A stretch of 12,767 bases of DNA from Verrucomicrobiota bacterium (lineage in GTDB: Bacteria > Verrucomicrobiota > Verrucomicrobiia > Limisphaerales > UBA1096), in assembly GCA_003972865.1 (NCBI GenBank), contig QOAX01000241.1:1-12767 (forward strand), in the 5' to 3' direction. A program made the position numbers and the translations under genes. The first letter of the stretch is position 1. Every line of letters begins with the position of its first letter. Of the stretch, positions 5,799 through 12,767 are shown piece after piece. The notes beneath the pieces were generated by a model. It was not told the DNA's origin. It ran no database searches and worked only from the letters and a program-made list of their open reading frames with translations.

Positions 5799-7019
5799 TC
5801 ATAGTTTGAAACTAGCTGGAGCGCTGAAGGCGCCGGCGCGAGTCTTGCGCATCTCGGCGAGCAGTTCCTTGGCAATCCAATAGCTGACACGCTTGATTTC
5901 TGCCTCGTCCGGATTGTTCCAACACCGCACTTTCCAATAGAATTTCTCTCCGGCAGCCAGAGGTTTACCGGCGTAAGCGATTCCCGCTGATTTATCCGAT
6001 ACGACTTTGCCGCTGTCCCAGAGATCGCCCTTGTCGGTCGCGAGGATCTCTTCACTGCTGGCGACGAGGATCTGGTAGGCGGATTGTGTCTGTGGGCGCG
6101 TGGTTTTAATCTTCCAACTGAAGCGCGGCTTGTCGCCCGAGGTATCGAATTTCAGAGCGCTCACGGTGACGCCGAAGCGCGCCACGAGCGGCGCGTAGAT
6201 GTCCTTGGGACGTTTGGAGAAATCGACATACTTGGCGAGATCACGGAGCGCGATCACGGTGCATCCCTCGTCTTTGAGATACTGCATGTCCTTGGTGAAC
6301 ATTTCGATGCTAGTGCTGCAATGGGGATGCACGTCGGGGACGCCGTGGTAAATTAACACGCAGACGGATCCGTCCCTCGCTTTGCCGAGCGCCTCCTTGA
6401 ACTCCCGATCACTGGGCGACAGGTTGCCACGGACATAGGCGCCTGGGATCAAAAACGGATCCTCCTCGCGAGGATTGTAAGCAGGCCCGGGACCACCTCG
6501 GTCGAACAGGGGATACTCCGGCGTAACCCCCCGTCGCGCCGCGGAGTAACCTGTTGTGGCAAGCGCCTTCACGATGCGCCGGTCATGGTGCTCGCCAGGA
6601 TAGGCGAAGGTCGTCGCCTTGCGGATCCCATGTTCTTCACACGCCCGGTCGAAAGAGACAATCTGCTCACGAACTTCTTCCTCCGAGATGTGGAGCATGT
6701 TCGGATGCGATGCCGAATGACTCCCGATCTCGAATCCCTGTGCATCCAGCTCCTTGACCTGCTCCCAGGTGAGCCGGCCTGCACCGCCGATCCATCCCGA
6801 GGTGATGTAGAATGTCGCGCCGAAGCCGTGTTTCTTGAGGATCGGTGCGGTAGTAGTCAAATCGCTGACATTCCCGTCGTCGAACGTCAGGACCACGAGT
6901 TTGTCGGGGATCGGCAGGAGATTCTTCTGCTTCTCCTCTTGGGCCTGCGCCTGCGCCGGGGATGCCTGTAAATAAGCCATCACGAAGGCGAGAATGAGCG
7001 GGAGTTTGGTTTTCTTCAT
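5799..7019 (-). CDS. secreted polysaccharide deacetylase (CE4/NodB) with C-terminal rhamnosidase-type Ig-like domain
   Basis: 406 residues, ATG 7017-7019. Residues 1-26 are a signal peptide (basic MKKTK, hydrophobic core, ASPAQAQA). The NodB domain spans about 38-265 with all main motifs: LTFDDG (44-49, catalytic base and metal Asp), HSASHP (101-106, metal-binding His pair), FAYPGE (138-143) and LIYHG (222-226, catalytic His). CE4 enzymes remove N- or O-acetyl groups from chitin-like, peptidoglycan or other polysaccharides; the substrate is not readable here. From about 284 a beta-rich domain follows with YQILVASSEE, GDLWDSGKVV and FYWKVRCWN, the pattern of the N-terminal Ig-like domain of GH78 alpha-L-rhamnosidases, but no GH78 catalytic domain follows. 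Within its last strands there is an insertion of about 25 residues (EAEIKRVSYWIAKELL...) before AGAFSAPASF. It lies 63 bases after the large fusion gene on the same strand, so co-transcription is likely. No clear Shine-Dalgarno was found. Confidence 0.92.
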   Translation of the reverse strand: MKKTKLPLILAFVMAYLQASPAQAQAQEEKQKNLLPIPDKLVVLTFDDGNVSDLTTTAPILKKHGFGATFYITSGWIGGAGRLTWEQVKELDAQGFEIGSHSASHPNMLHISEEEVREQIVSFDRACEEHGIRKATTFAYPGEHHDRRIVKALATTGYSAARRGVTPEYPLFDRGGPGPAYNPREEDPFLIPGAYVRGNLSPSDREFKEALGKARDGSVCVLIYHGVPDVHPHCSTSIEMFTKDMQYLKDEGCTVIALRDLAKYVDFSKRPKDIYAPLVARFGVTVSALKFDTSGDKPRFSWKIKTTRPQTQSAYQILVASSEEILATDKGDLWDSGKVVSDKSAGIAYAGKPLAAGEKFYWKVRCWNNPDEAEIKRVSYWIAKELLAEMRKTRAGAFSAPASFKL

Positions 7020-7082
7020 GGCGGGATCGGTTCAGATTTCCTGTCGTATCAATCGATTGTAGCGGTGGCTTTCAGTCGCCGG
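7020..7082. other. short intergenic gap within the probable operon
   Basis: The 63 bases between the two cassette genes contain, on the reverse strand, a TACAAT hexamer that resembles a -10 box but has no acceptable -35 at normal spacing. There is no strong terminator. I see no clear internal promoter. Confidence 0.35.
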
Positions 7083-10000
7083 TTACTTCTGTTGAGGAGG
7101 TAGCGGCCGAGCGTCACCGTTACCATTCAACCCCGTCAGATAACGAACCAGATCCACCAGCTCGTCCTTCCGCAGCGTCGCCGTCAACCCGGCCGGCATC
7201 AGTGAGACCGGGCTCTTCGCGCTCTTCTTTACATCATCATTTGGAATGGCAACAATCTTGTTGGCAGGGTCGCGGATGACGGTGGCGGCGTCCGACCGGC
7301 GTTGGAGGATGCCGGCGACGGTGGTGTCGTCCTTGCGGGTGACAATGACGGTCTCGAATCCTTGCTTGATGTCATTGTTCGGGCTGAGGATGGAGTCTAG
7401 GATCGCAGCCGGCTGGGCGTAAGCTCCGATCGAGGAGAGCACGGGACCAACCTTTCCGCCTTCGGTTCCGATTTGGTGGCACAGGGTACAAGCCATGGAC
7501 TTGCGACGGTAGACTTCGGCGCCGCGTTTGGCATCGCCGGACGTGATGACCTGGGCGAGTAAATCCTCGCGTTCGTGCTGAGTGAGATCGAATGCGACTG
7601 GCTTGAGCGCTCCGGCCTTGTTCAAAGCCACGATGAGCTCGGGGAACTCTCGGCCGGAGGCGCGGACGAGTCGGATTCCTGTGATCGCAACCGCCTGTTT
7701 CAGCCGGAACTTTTCTAGGGCTTCTGCCAACTGGCTGGCGCCGGACTCGCGGTTGATGAAGGCGGTGAAGACCGGCTCGATCTCTTCGGAATCGGACGCG
7801 CCCACGAGAATCTCGACTGCCGGCCTGCGGGCTTCGACGGGTTGGGCTTCAGCCCACGCGGCGACCGCGGCAACGCGGACATCCTGATCTTGGGTCGACG
7901 CAGCGAGCCCCGCGAGCCGGTCGAATTGGTTCAGGCGTGCCAAGGCTCTGGCAGCGATGAGGCGTTCGGAAGCATCTCGGGCATTGCGCACTCGACCGGC
8001 CAGCGCCCCGCCCGCGGCGGTGACTCTCCAGATTCCCGCAAGTTCTGCGGCTGCTTCGCGCACCGGGAGCTCGCCGTGAGCGAGGCGCGGGATGACGCTA
8101 GCCGCACCATCTGGTTTTACGCCGTTGTGGCGCGCGCCTTCGGCGATCGATGTCAGCAGGCTAGGCTGTTTGCCAGCCAGCGTCAGGACGAGGTCGACCT
8201 CTGGCGGCCTGCCCAGGCCGGCGATCGTTTTGACAGCGTTAGGGAGATCGCCTTCGCCGATCTTGGCGTCGCGAAGCAACGCGACAAGCGGTTCGGTGGC
8301 GCGGGGATCGCCGGTTGCTTCGAGCGCGTAGCGAAGCTGGTCGGTCGCTCCACCGAACACCTTTTTGCCTGCCTGGAGGGCAGGCAGCCAGTCGTCGCGC
8401 AGCTCGCGGGCGGTGAGCCAAATCGCATAGTCGAGCCACTGGTCCAACTGCCAGTTCAGAGCGCGAATAGCGATGTTGGCGGCCTCCAGAGATCCGATTT
8501 CGCGCAACACGTTGACTGCCTCAAGCCTTACCCGGGGGTGTTCATCGTCGATTGCAGAAGCGAACAATTCGAAGGGTTTGTCGACATGATCGCGCCAGTG
8601 AAAGAGAATACGGACCCCGCTGGCCCTAGCGCGCGGTTCCGGCGAGGCCAGCACCTTCCGCAACAATTTCTCGTCCGGGGCATTCATCGTGCCGTAGAGC
8701 CAGAGCGCCTCTAAGCGATGGTGCTCAAATTCGGGATCTTCAGTCGACAAGCTCGTTAGCCAGGATTCGAGTTTTGGAAGCACCTCGTCGTGTGAGCGTG
8801 TCGACAGTTCGCGCTTCGCTTGCGTCCGGGAATAGCCCTCGGGCACTTTGAGATACTCTAACAAAGCCTCCACCGGGGCGCCGTGGATATTCGGCCGTTC
8901 GACGAGCGGCCGATCTTTGGCTATGAGACGCCAGATCCGGCCGTGGACCTTGTCGCGCAGCGGGTGGTGGAAATCGACTTCTCCGTGGTCGATGATCGCG
9001 TTGTACCAATCAACGATGTAAAGCGCGCCGTCGGGTCCTACTTTGAGATCGACCGGCCGGAATGTCTGGCGGCTCGACCGGACGAGCGTCTCGACTTCCT
9101 CAGCGGCGTATCCGCTGCCGGTTTCGGTAATCTTGTAGCGGACGGTGCGGTTCGCTCTGAAATCATTTTCGACGATGCTACCCCGCCACTGCTCCGGGAA
9201 ATGGCGGCCCGAGAGAACCTCGCACCCGGTGCCGTTTGGTTTGCCCAGGACGAGTCCAGGCATGGTCCGCGGGGCGCCGACGGCGCTCCTAAACGCAGCG
9301 CCGGGGAAAGTGTAATGCGGGCCTTGTCCGCCGGCGCCGTCGGTGATGAAAGACTGGCCCCAGCGGTCAATCGCGTGGCCCCAAGGGTTGACGGCGCCAC
9401 GGGCGAAAACATCGAGACGTTCGGTCTCGGGCCGAAATCGCCAGACGCCGCTGCCGTTGAGCCGGCGCTTCCCCCAGCGGGTATCGATGAAGCTGTTGAT
9501 GTAAATCGACTGGTTGAAATACAGCTCGCCCCACGGAGCCCAGCGCAGGGCATGGATCATGTGGTGGACGTCGGCGTTGCCGAATCCTGAAAAGACAACC
9601 CGCCGTTCGTCCGCCCGGTCGTCGCCATCGGTGTCGGCGAGAAAGAGAAACTCGGTGGCACTGCAAACATAGGCACCGCCTTTGACCGGCATGACGGAGT
9701 GGGGGACCAACAAGCCATCAGCGAACACCGTCCACTTGTCGGCGACTCCGTTTTGGTTCTGATCCTCGAGGATAACAATGCGATCGTTCGGTTCCGTTCC
9801 CGGTTTGATGTGCGGATAGGTTGAACTCATCGAAACCCACGCACGACCGCGCGTGTCCCAGTTCAGGTTGATCGGGTTGGTGAGTATCGGATCGGCAGAA
9901 AAGAGATTGAGTTGGTAGCCCTCGGGAACCTCCATTTTGGAGAGTTCATCGGCGATGTCCGGTGCAGGAATGAAGCGCGGCACCTCGTGCTCGGGGTCGT

Positions 10001-12209
10001 CGTGCACGGGCTTCCACGGGTCGATCCGTTCGATGGAATACCGGTGAGTGTGTGGGATGCGAAGTCGGGCGATGCGTTCCTCGGCCGCTGTCACGAGCCG
10101 ATCGAAATCTCCCATCTCATAGGCGAGGTGGCCCATCTCGTATGCTCTGAAGAGGAAAACGTAGGTTTTGTTCAGCGGCCGAAGCCGCCGCCTGTGCTGC
10201 AGATTCTTGCCGATGATCGCAGTACGGAGTTTCTCTGTCGCGTCGAACTCCGGCCCGCGCGAAACCGCGTAGCCACTTCTCCAGCCCGCAGCTGCGCCCT
10301 CAAGGACATCGACACCATCCACCTTGAGCCGATAGTCATGCACCGCCGACGGGATGCTGACCTTGCGCGCAACAGGCAGAAAATAGCAGGGCAACTGGTC
10401 GCTTCGCAGGTCGAAGCGGATCCCACGCCCAGTCGTTACCGCGTCGCCGACAGTCGCACCGCCATGTGAGGAGATGACGCGCTCGGAATCGATGGTGACT
10501 AGGGAGCGAGCGCCTTCGAACAGCCCGAGTTCACGCGTCATCAATCCGGCTAGTCGCCGGTAACCCAATTCGTTCAGGTGCACACCGTTTTCAGTGATCG
10601 GTTCGGTCTCTGGCGTAGAAAGCTGCCCGTGAAGGTCGATCACCAGATGGCCATTCTTTTTGCCGATTCCAATGATGAAACGCGACGCTTCCCCCAGCCG
10701 CCGGTTGCGTTCTTTCAAATCGGGCACCGGCGAGCCCGTCGCCTCCTGTCTCGGCGGGGTCAGGAGGATGAGGGTCGCGCCTTTCGCAGCCAGCGCTCCC
10801 ACCAACCTGGCGTATCCGGCTCTGAACCTGTCGAGCGGGATTCCCGCTTCGGCAAACGCAACACCACTGCCGTATCCGACGATGACGGTGCTCGCGTCGG
10901 CGTCGGCGACCTGTTGTAGAAGGATCTTGAATCCGACCCCGTCAGGCGGTCCCGATTCCCAACCGCGGGTGTTGCGCCCGTCCTTGAACTCTGCCCGCGC
11001 GGTCCCGAAAACGTCATCTCCGGGCCAGCCGAGGTTGCGAAATGCGATGTCGTGGTAGGGCCAGTGCGCCGTCACAGCCGTCTCGAAAAATCCGTACCTC
11101 TCCATCCGTGAGATCAGCGAGTCTCCTAAGAGAGCCACACGATTTTTTACTGGCGGGGTCGGAGCGAACAGCGCCTCGTTGTCGATATTCCCTTCGAGCT
11201 TCCAGTGGCCCGCGAGCCCTTCATTCTCCACGTCTCCTTCGCCGCTCGCCAGTTTTGCCACGGCGGCTTCCGACAGCCCGTGCCCGTAGACACGCACATC
11301 GTCGATCCCGCCTTCGAAGATTTCCACATACCCGTCCGCAGATCCGATGAAGGCGGGGGCGGTCCCGAAAGAACCGAGATTTCCTGAGATTTTTTGTTCA
11401 CCAATCTTTACCCCATCAAGGAACAGCCTGACGGAACTTCCGTCGTAAGAGGCGGCGACATGGTGCCATTGGCCGTCCGAGAGTTTGGCCGGATCGATGC
11501 GCCCGCCGACCTCCCTGTATCCGGCAATATTGATTCCGAACCAGAGACCCCAGAATGGGCCCTCCTTGCCGATCGCCAGGATCCGGCGATTGTCTCCGTC
11601 CTCCTTGCGGTAGACACACTGCCAAGTGTCAGTGACTTTTTCCGGCCGTAGCCACGCGCTGATGGTTGTCCCATTGCGCGAGCGCAGTTCCAGATAGTCT
11701 TCCGATTGAAGTCCCGACCTACCCCGGCCGAAACGTAGCGCCTTTCCGATCCGGCCTTCGACGAAGTCGAGCCCTCCTTCTCCAATCTGGTGCGCCGACC
11801 TCCTCCGCGGTTCTACGCTGCGCGTATCCTTGGAAACCCGGATGATGGCAGGACTGCTGAACGCGCCCGCGGCTCCGCTCTCGTCCCAGGTTTGCACTTT
11901 CCACCAGACTGTCGCGCCATCAGGGAAGGCCTTCCCGCCGCAGACAATGTTGGAGAATTCCTCCGAATCCCTCCGCCCGCTGTCCCACAGATCACCCACC
12001 TCCGCCGCGAGCTTGGGCAAATCGCTGGCGACGAGGATTCGGTATCCCTGCTGGCTCTCTACCTTCCACGAGAAGGCATACTGGTTCAGAGAAAGCCCGA
12101 GTTTGTTGGAAACCGGTGTGGCTTGAAGCTCGCGGGGGGCGTCCGCCTCCATCGAGACCGTAAGCCCAGACAACCAGACGATATTGATTGCGAGAATCCT
12201 ACAGTTCAT
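7083..12209 (-). CDS. giant secreted fusion: Ig-like, LamG, SGNH hydrolase, PVC-type dehydrogenase, HEAT-like repeats, cytochrome c
   Basis: 1708 residues from ATG 12207-12209. A TTG at 12219-12221 would add four residues, but the ATG gives the better signal peptide (MNCRILAINIVWLSGLTV). Domains in order: rhamnosidase-type Ig-like, about 26-126 (YRILVASD, GDLWDSG, WWKVQTWD); LamG-like jellyroll, about 135-335 (TTISAWLRP, DGQWHHVAASYDG, FLDG, GGIDDVRVYG); SGNH hydrolase, about 355-562 (GDSL with Ser364, block II NLGWPGDD, ENGVHLN with His544); a linker known from SGNH-PVC fusions, about 563-755 (RPLNKTYVF); Piru_Ver-type dehydrogenase propeller, about 762-1096; alpha-helical HEAT-like repeats, about 1110-1545; and a c-type cytochrome with CTLCH (Cys1574, Cys1577, His1578) and a likely axial Met1671 in SLMPAGL. 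It probably oxidises or de-esterifies carbohydrate outside the cytoplasm and passes electrons through the haem. Planctomycetal and verrucomicrobial relatives carry the second half; the Ig-like plus LamG front is unusual. The substrate is unknown. Confidence 0.9.
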   Translation of the reverse strand: MNCRILAINIVWLSGLTVSMEADAPRELQATPVSNKLGLSLNQYAFSWKVESQQGYRILVASDLPKLAAEVGDLWDSGRRDSEEFSNIVCGGKAFPDGATVWWKVQTWDESGAAGAFSSPAIIRVSKDTRSVEPRRRSAHQIGEGGLDFVEGRIGKALRFGRGRSGLQSEDYLELRSRNGTTISAWLRPEKVTDTWQCVYRKEDGDNRRILAIGKEGPFWGLWFGINIAGYREVGGRIDPAKLSDGQWHHVAASYDGSSVRLFLDGVKIGEQKISGNLGSFGTAPAFIGSADGYVEIFEGGIDDVRVYGHGLSEAAVAKLASGEGDVENEGLAGHWKLEGNIDNEALFAPTPPVKNRVALLGDSLISRMERYGFFETAVTAHWPYHDIAFRNLGWPGDDVFGTARAEFKDGRNTRGWESGPPDGVGFKILLQQVADADASTVIVGYGSGVAFAEAGIPLDRFRAGYARLVGALAAKGATLILLTPPRQEATGSPVPDLKERNRRLGEASRFIIGIGKKNGHLVIDLHGQLSTPETEPITENGVHLNELGYRRLAGLMTRELGLFEGARSLVTIDSERVISSHGGATVGDAVTTGRGIRFDLRSDQLPCYFLPVARKVSIPSAVHDYRLKVDGVDVLEGAAAGWRSGYAVSRGPEFDATEKLRTAIIGKNLQHRRRLRPLNKTYVFLFRAYEMGHLAYEMGDFDRLVTAAEERIARLRIPHTHRYSIERIDPWKPVHDDPEHEVPRFIPAPDIADELSKMEVPEGYQLNLFSADPILTNPINLNWDTRGRAWVSMSSTYPHIKPGTEPNDRIVILEDQNQNGVADKWTVFADGLLVPHSVMPVKGGAYVCSATEFLFLADTDGDDRADERRVVFSGFGNADVHHMIHALRWAPWGELYFNQSIYINSFIDTRWGKRRLNGSGVWRFRPETERLDVFARGAVNPWGHAIDRWGQSFITDGAGGQGPHYTFPGAAFRSAVGAPRTMPGLVLGKPNGTGCEVLSGRHFPEQWRGSIVENDFRANRTVRYKITETGSGYAAEEVETLVRSSRQTFRPVDLKVGPDGALYIVDWYNAIIDHGEVDFHHPLRDKVHGRIWRLIAKDRPLVERPNIHGAPVEALLEYLKVPEGYSRTQAKRELSTRSHDEVLPKLESWLTSLSTEDPEFEHHRLEALWLYGTMNAPDEKLLRKVLASPEPRARASGVRILFHWRDHVDKPFELFASAIDDEHPRVRLEAVNVLREIGSLEAANIAIRALNWQLDQWLDYAIWLTARELRDDWLPALQAGKKVFGGATDQLRYALEATGDPRATEPLVALLRDAKIGEGDLPNAVKTIAGLGRPPEVDLVLTLAGKQPSLLTSIAEGARHNGVKPDGAASVIPRLAHGELPVREAAAELAGIWRVTAAGGALAGRVRNARDASERLIAARALARLNQFDRLAGLAASTQDQDVRVAAVAAWAEAQPVEARRPAVEILVGASDSEEIEPVFTAFINRESGASQLAEALEKFRLKQAVAITGIRLVRASGREFPELIVALNKAGALKPVAFDLTQHEREDLLAQVITSGDAKRGAEVYRRKSMACTLCHQIGTEGGKVGPVLSSIGAYAQPAAILDSILSPNNDIKQGFETVIVTRKDDTTVAGILQRRSDAATVIRDPANKIVAIPNDDVKKSAKSPVSLMPAGLTATLRKDELVDLVRYLTGLNGNGDARPLPPQQK

Positions 12210-12267
12210 CACTGGACGCAATCACCAACAGCACGGCTGCAAAAGTTGTGATTAGTATGTGTTTCAT
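12199..12267 (-). pseudogene. signal-peptide start of an ankyrin lipoprotein gene, running into the fusion gene
   Basis: ATG 12265-12267 overlaps the stop of the ankyrin remnant as ATGA. It reads MKHILITTFAAVLLV, homologous to the start at 5721-5777, then diverges (IASSDEL) and stops at TAG 12199-12201. It overlaps the ATG of the large fusion gene (12209) in another frame. It may act as a short upstream ORF whose termination, eight bases past that ATG, could couple translation of the large gene, which has no evident Shine-Dalgarno of its own. Confidence 0.5.
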
Positions 12268-12383
12268 TTGTCTTCAGCTTTTAATTCTTCAGATGTCTTG
12301 CCGCCGTGTTTGCGGAGGAGGTCGGCGATTTCGGAATAATCTTCGGCCTTATCTAGTGGTGTTTTGCCAAACCTACCCTTCAT
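12264..12383 (-). pseudogene. ankyrin-repeat protein C-terminal remnant
   Basis: The reverse strand from ATG 12381-12383 reads 39 codons: KGRFGKTPLDKAEDY, SEIADLLRKHGGKT, SEELKAEDK, stop TGA 12264-12266. GKTPLDxA...EIADLLRKHGG is a canonical ankyrin repeat and the charged tail is the usual protein end. A single repeat would not fold stably alone, so I regard it as the 3' end of a lost longer gene. The ATG lies inside the likely junction and is probably not a real start. It contains the second copy (12295-12320) of the 26-base repeat. Confidence 0.65.
12295..12320. repeat. 26-bp exact direct repeat, copy 2 (ankyrin tail)
   Basis: Identical to 4447-4472 and codes on the reverse strand for the same ankyrin tail segment. 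The two copies are about 7.8 kb apart in direct orientation, so recombination between them would remove the desaturase and oxidoreductase remnants and the whole two-gene cassette. Confidence 0.75.
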
Positions 12384-12443
12384 GTGCCTGGTAAAACTGC
12401 TTGGTGTGCGCCTGGCCGTGGGGCTTGGCCAAGCGGACGCCAA
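12384..12443. other. junction between pseudopilin end and ankyrin remnant
   Basis: Sixty bases with no recognisable gene. They contain the palindrome GCTTGGCCAAGC (12423-12434), which is too short and lacks a T-run, so I do not call it a terminator. Confidence 0.35.
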
Positions 12444-12767
12444 TCAATCCCGCGCGGAGGTCCGCTCGGCCATCCAGAGAATATCTCTGTTATTGGGTTT
12501 CCTCCCACGGTTTAGGCTGCGCCAATTGGCCGAGTCTCCATTCTGCAATGTGGTGGGCTCGACCCACTTGTGGTTCTCGGAATGCCCGTCGATGAAAGAA
12601 AGACTCAACGCACCGTTGTGGAACGCCGCCGGAAAATCGATCCACCCCACGCTCGCCGTGGCCTGAGGCGTGTCCGGCATTCGGAAACCAAAGCCGCCGT
12701 CGTTGATGGTGGCGGGGTGCTCGGTGGTGAACACCCAGATCTGCGACGGCCCCGGCCGGTTGCAGTC
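12444..12767 (-). CDS. H-X9-DG pseudopilin (type II secretion protein G-like), C-terminal part
   Basis: The frame is open from the window end (reading DCNRPGPSQIWVF...) to TGA 12444-12446; 107 residues are visible and the N-terminus, with the prepilin cleavage site, lies outside. The segment HNGALSLSFIDGH has His, nine residues, then Asp-Gly, the H-X9-DG motif of a large family of prepilin-like proteins abundant in Planctomycetota and Verrucomicrobiota. The end NRDILWMAERTSA is also typical. Such proteins have an N-terminal methylation/cleavage signal and are thought to sit in the envelope as pseudopilins; individual roles are unknown. No damage is visible in the part present. Confidence 0.85.
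   Translation of the reverse strand, partial: DCNRPGPSQIWVFTTEHPATINDGGFGFRMPDTPQATASVGWIDFPAAFHNGALSLSFIDGHSENHKWVEPTTLQNGDSANWRSLNRGRKPNNRDILWMAERTSARD

Larger units (their letters stand above)
5799..12209 (-). other. two-gene cassette inserted between ankyrin-gene ends
   Basis: Both genes are co-directional, secreted and share a rhamnosidase-type Ig-like domain. The block is bounded on the right by an ankyrin lipoprotein start (12267 down to about 12222) and on the left by an ankyrin tail (5797 down to 5774), in the order and orientation expected of the two ends of one gene. No transposase, terminal inverted repeat or target duplication was seen. The cassette boundaries are inferred. Confidence 0.4.

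Noticed and set aside
7842..9590. Plus-strand open frames of 235-290 codons
   Set aside because: They are antisense to the large fusion gene, whose reading frame carries recognisable domains throughout; these are shadows.
12423..12434. Palindrome GCTTGGCCAAGC, with near copies at about 1483 and 1663
   Set aside because: The other copies sit in codons (Leu-Gly-Gln-Ala) of an intact gene and fit its codon use; there is no T-run for a terminator and no regular spacing.
1..12767. CRISPR array, rRNA genes, complete insertion sequences, replication origin
   Set aside because: No regularly spaced repeats, no rRNA-like segments, no transposase with terminal inverted repeats and no DnaA-box cluster were seen.

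Overview
The window looks like a chromosomal piece from a member of the PVC superphylum, most likely Verrucomicrobiota (Pedosphaera/Limisphaerales-like) and less likely Planctomycetota. Three things support this: a very large secreted protein with the Piru_Ver-type dehydrogenase plus CxxCH cytochrome architecture, a pseudopilin with the H-X9-DG motif, and an integrase N-terminus of a type common in Verrucomicrobiota. Most genes are GC-rich. A block at about 4732-5720 is clearly AT-rich (about 38% G+C in lines counted by hand, near 20% in one of its non-coding lines).

Layout. 1-2130 (+) is the truncated end of a dimethylglycine/sarcosine-dehydrogenase-like flavoprotein with a GcvT half. It meets, tail to tail with one base between, a TerC-family membrane protein (2132-2947, -). 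A tRNA-Leu(UAA) with encoded CCA follows (3009-3095, -), then a short inverted repeat, a tandem 12-bp repeat and a tyrosine integrase that has lost its catalytic domain (3176-3703, +). A RidA-family gene (3877-4320, +) follows, with a perfect TATAAT box so close to its ATG that the mRNA is probably leaderless.

4321-5800 is a scrapyard of gene ends: an ankyrin-gene tail, the last 54 codons of a CrtI-type desaturase (-), an AT-rich C-terminal half of a flavin-dependent halogenase-like oxidoreductase (+, frameshifted), a small AT-rich ORF (-), and the start and tail of ankyrin-repeat lipoprotein genes.

5799-12209 (-) holds two co-directional secreted proteins. The first is a roughly 1708-residue fusion: rhamnosidase-type Ig-like domain, LamG, SGNH hydrolase, PVC-type dehydrogenase propeller, HEAT-like repeats and cytochrome c. 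The second is a CE4/NodB polysaccharide deacetylase ending in the same rhamnosidase-type Ig-like domain. Together they look like an extracytoplasmic carbohydrate-modifying and oxidising pair. The right edge (12444-12767, -) is the C-terminus of an H-X9-DG pseudopilin.

The most unusual structure is how these parts join. Remnants of a tandem array of ankyrin lipoprotein genes, with signal-peptide starts (MKHxLITT...) overlapping the previous stop as ATGA, flank the two-gene cassette on both sides and also flank the AT-rich debris. The simplest reading is that ankyrin gene bodies were replaced by other DNA while their ends survived. A chimeric assembly joined at a multicopy gene family is the main alternative.
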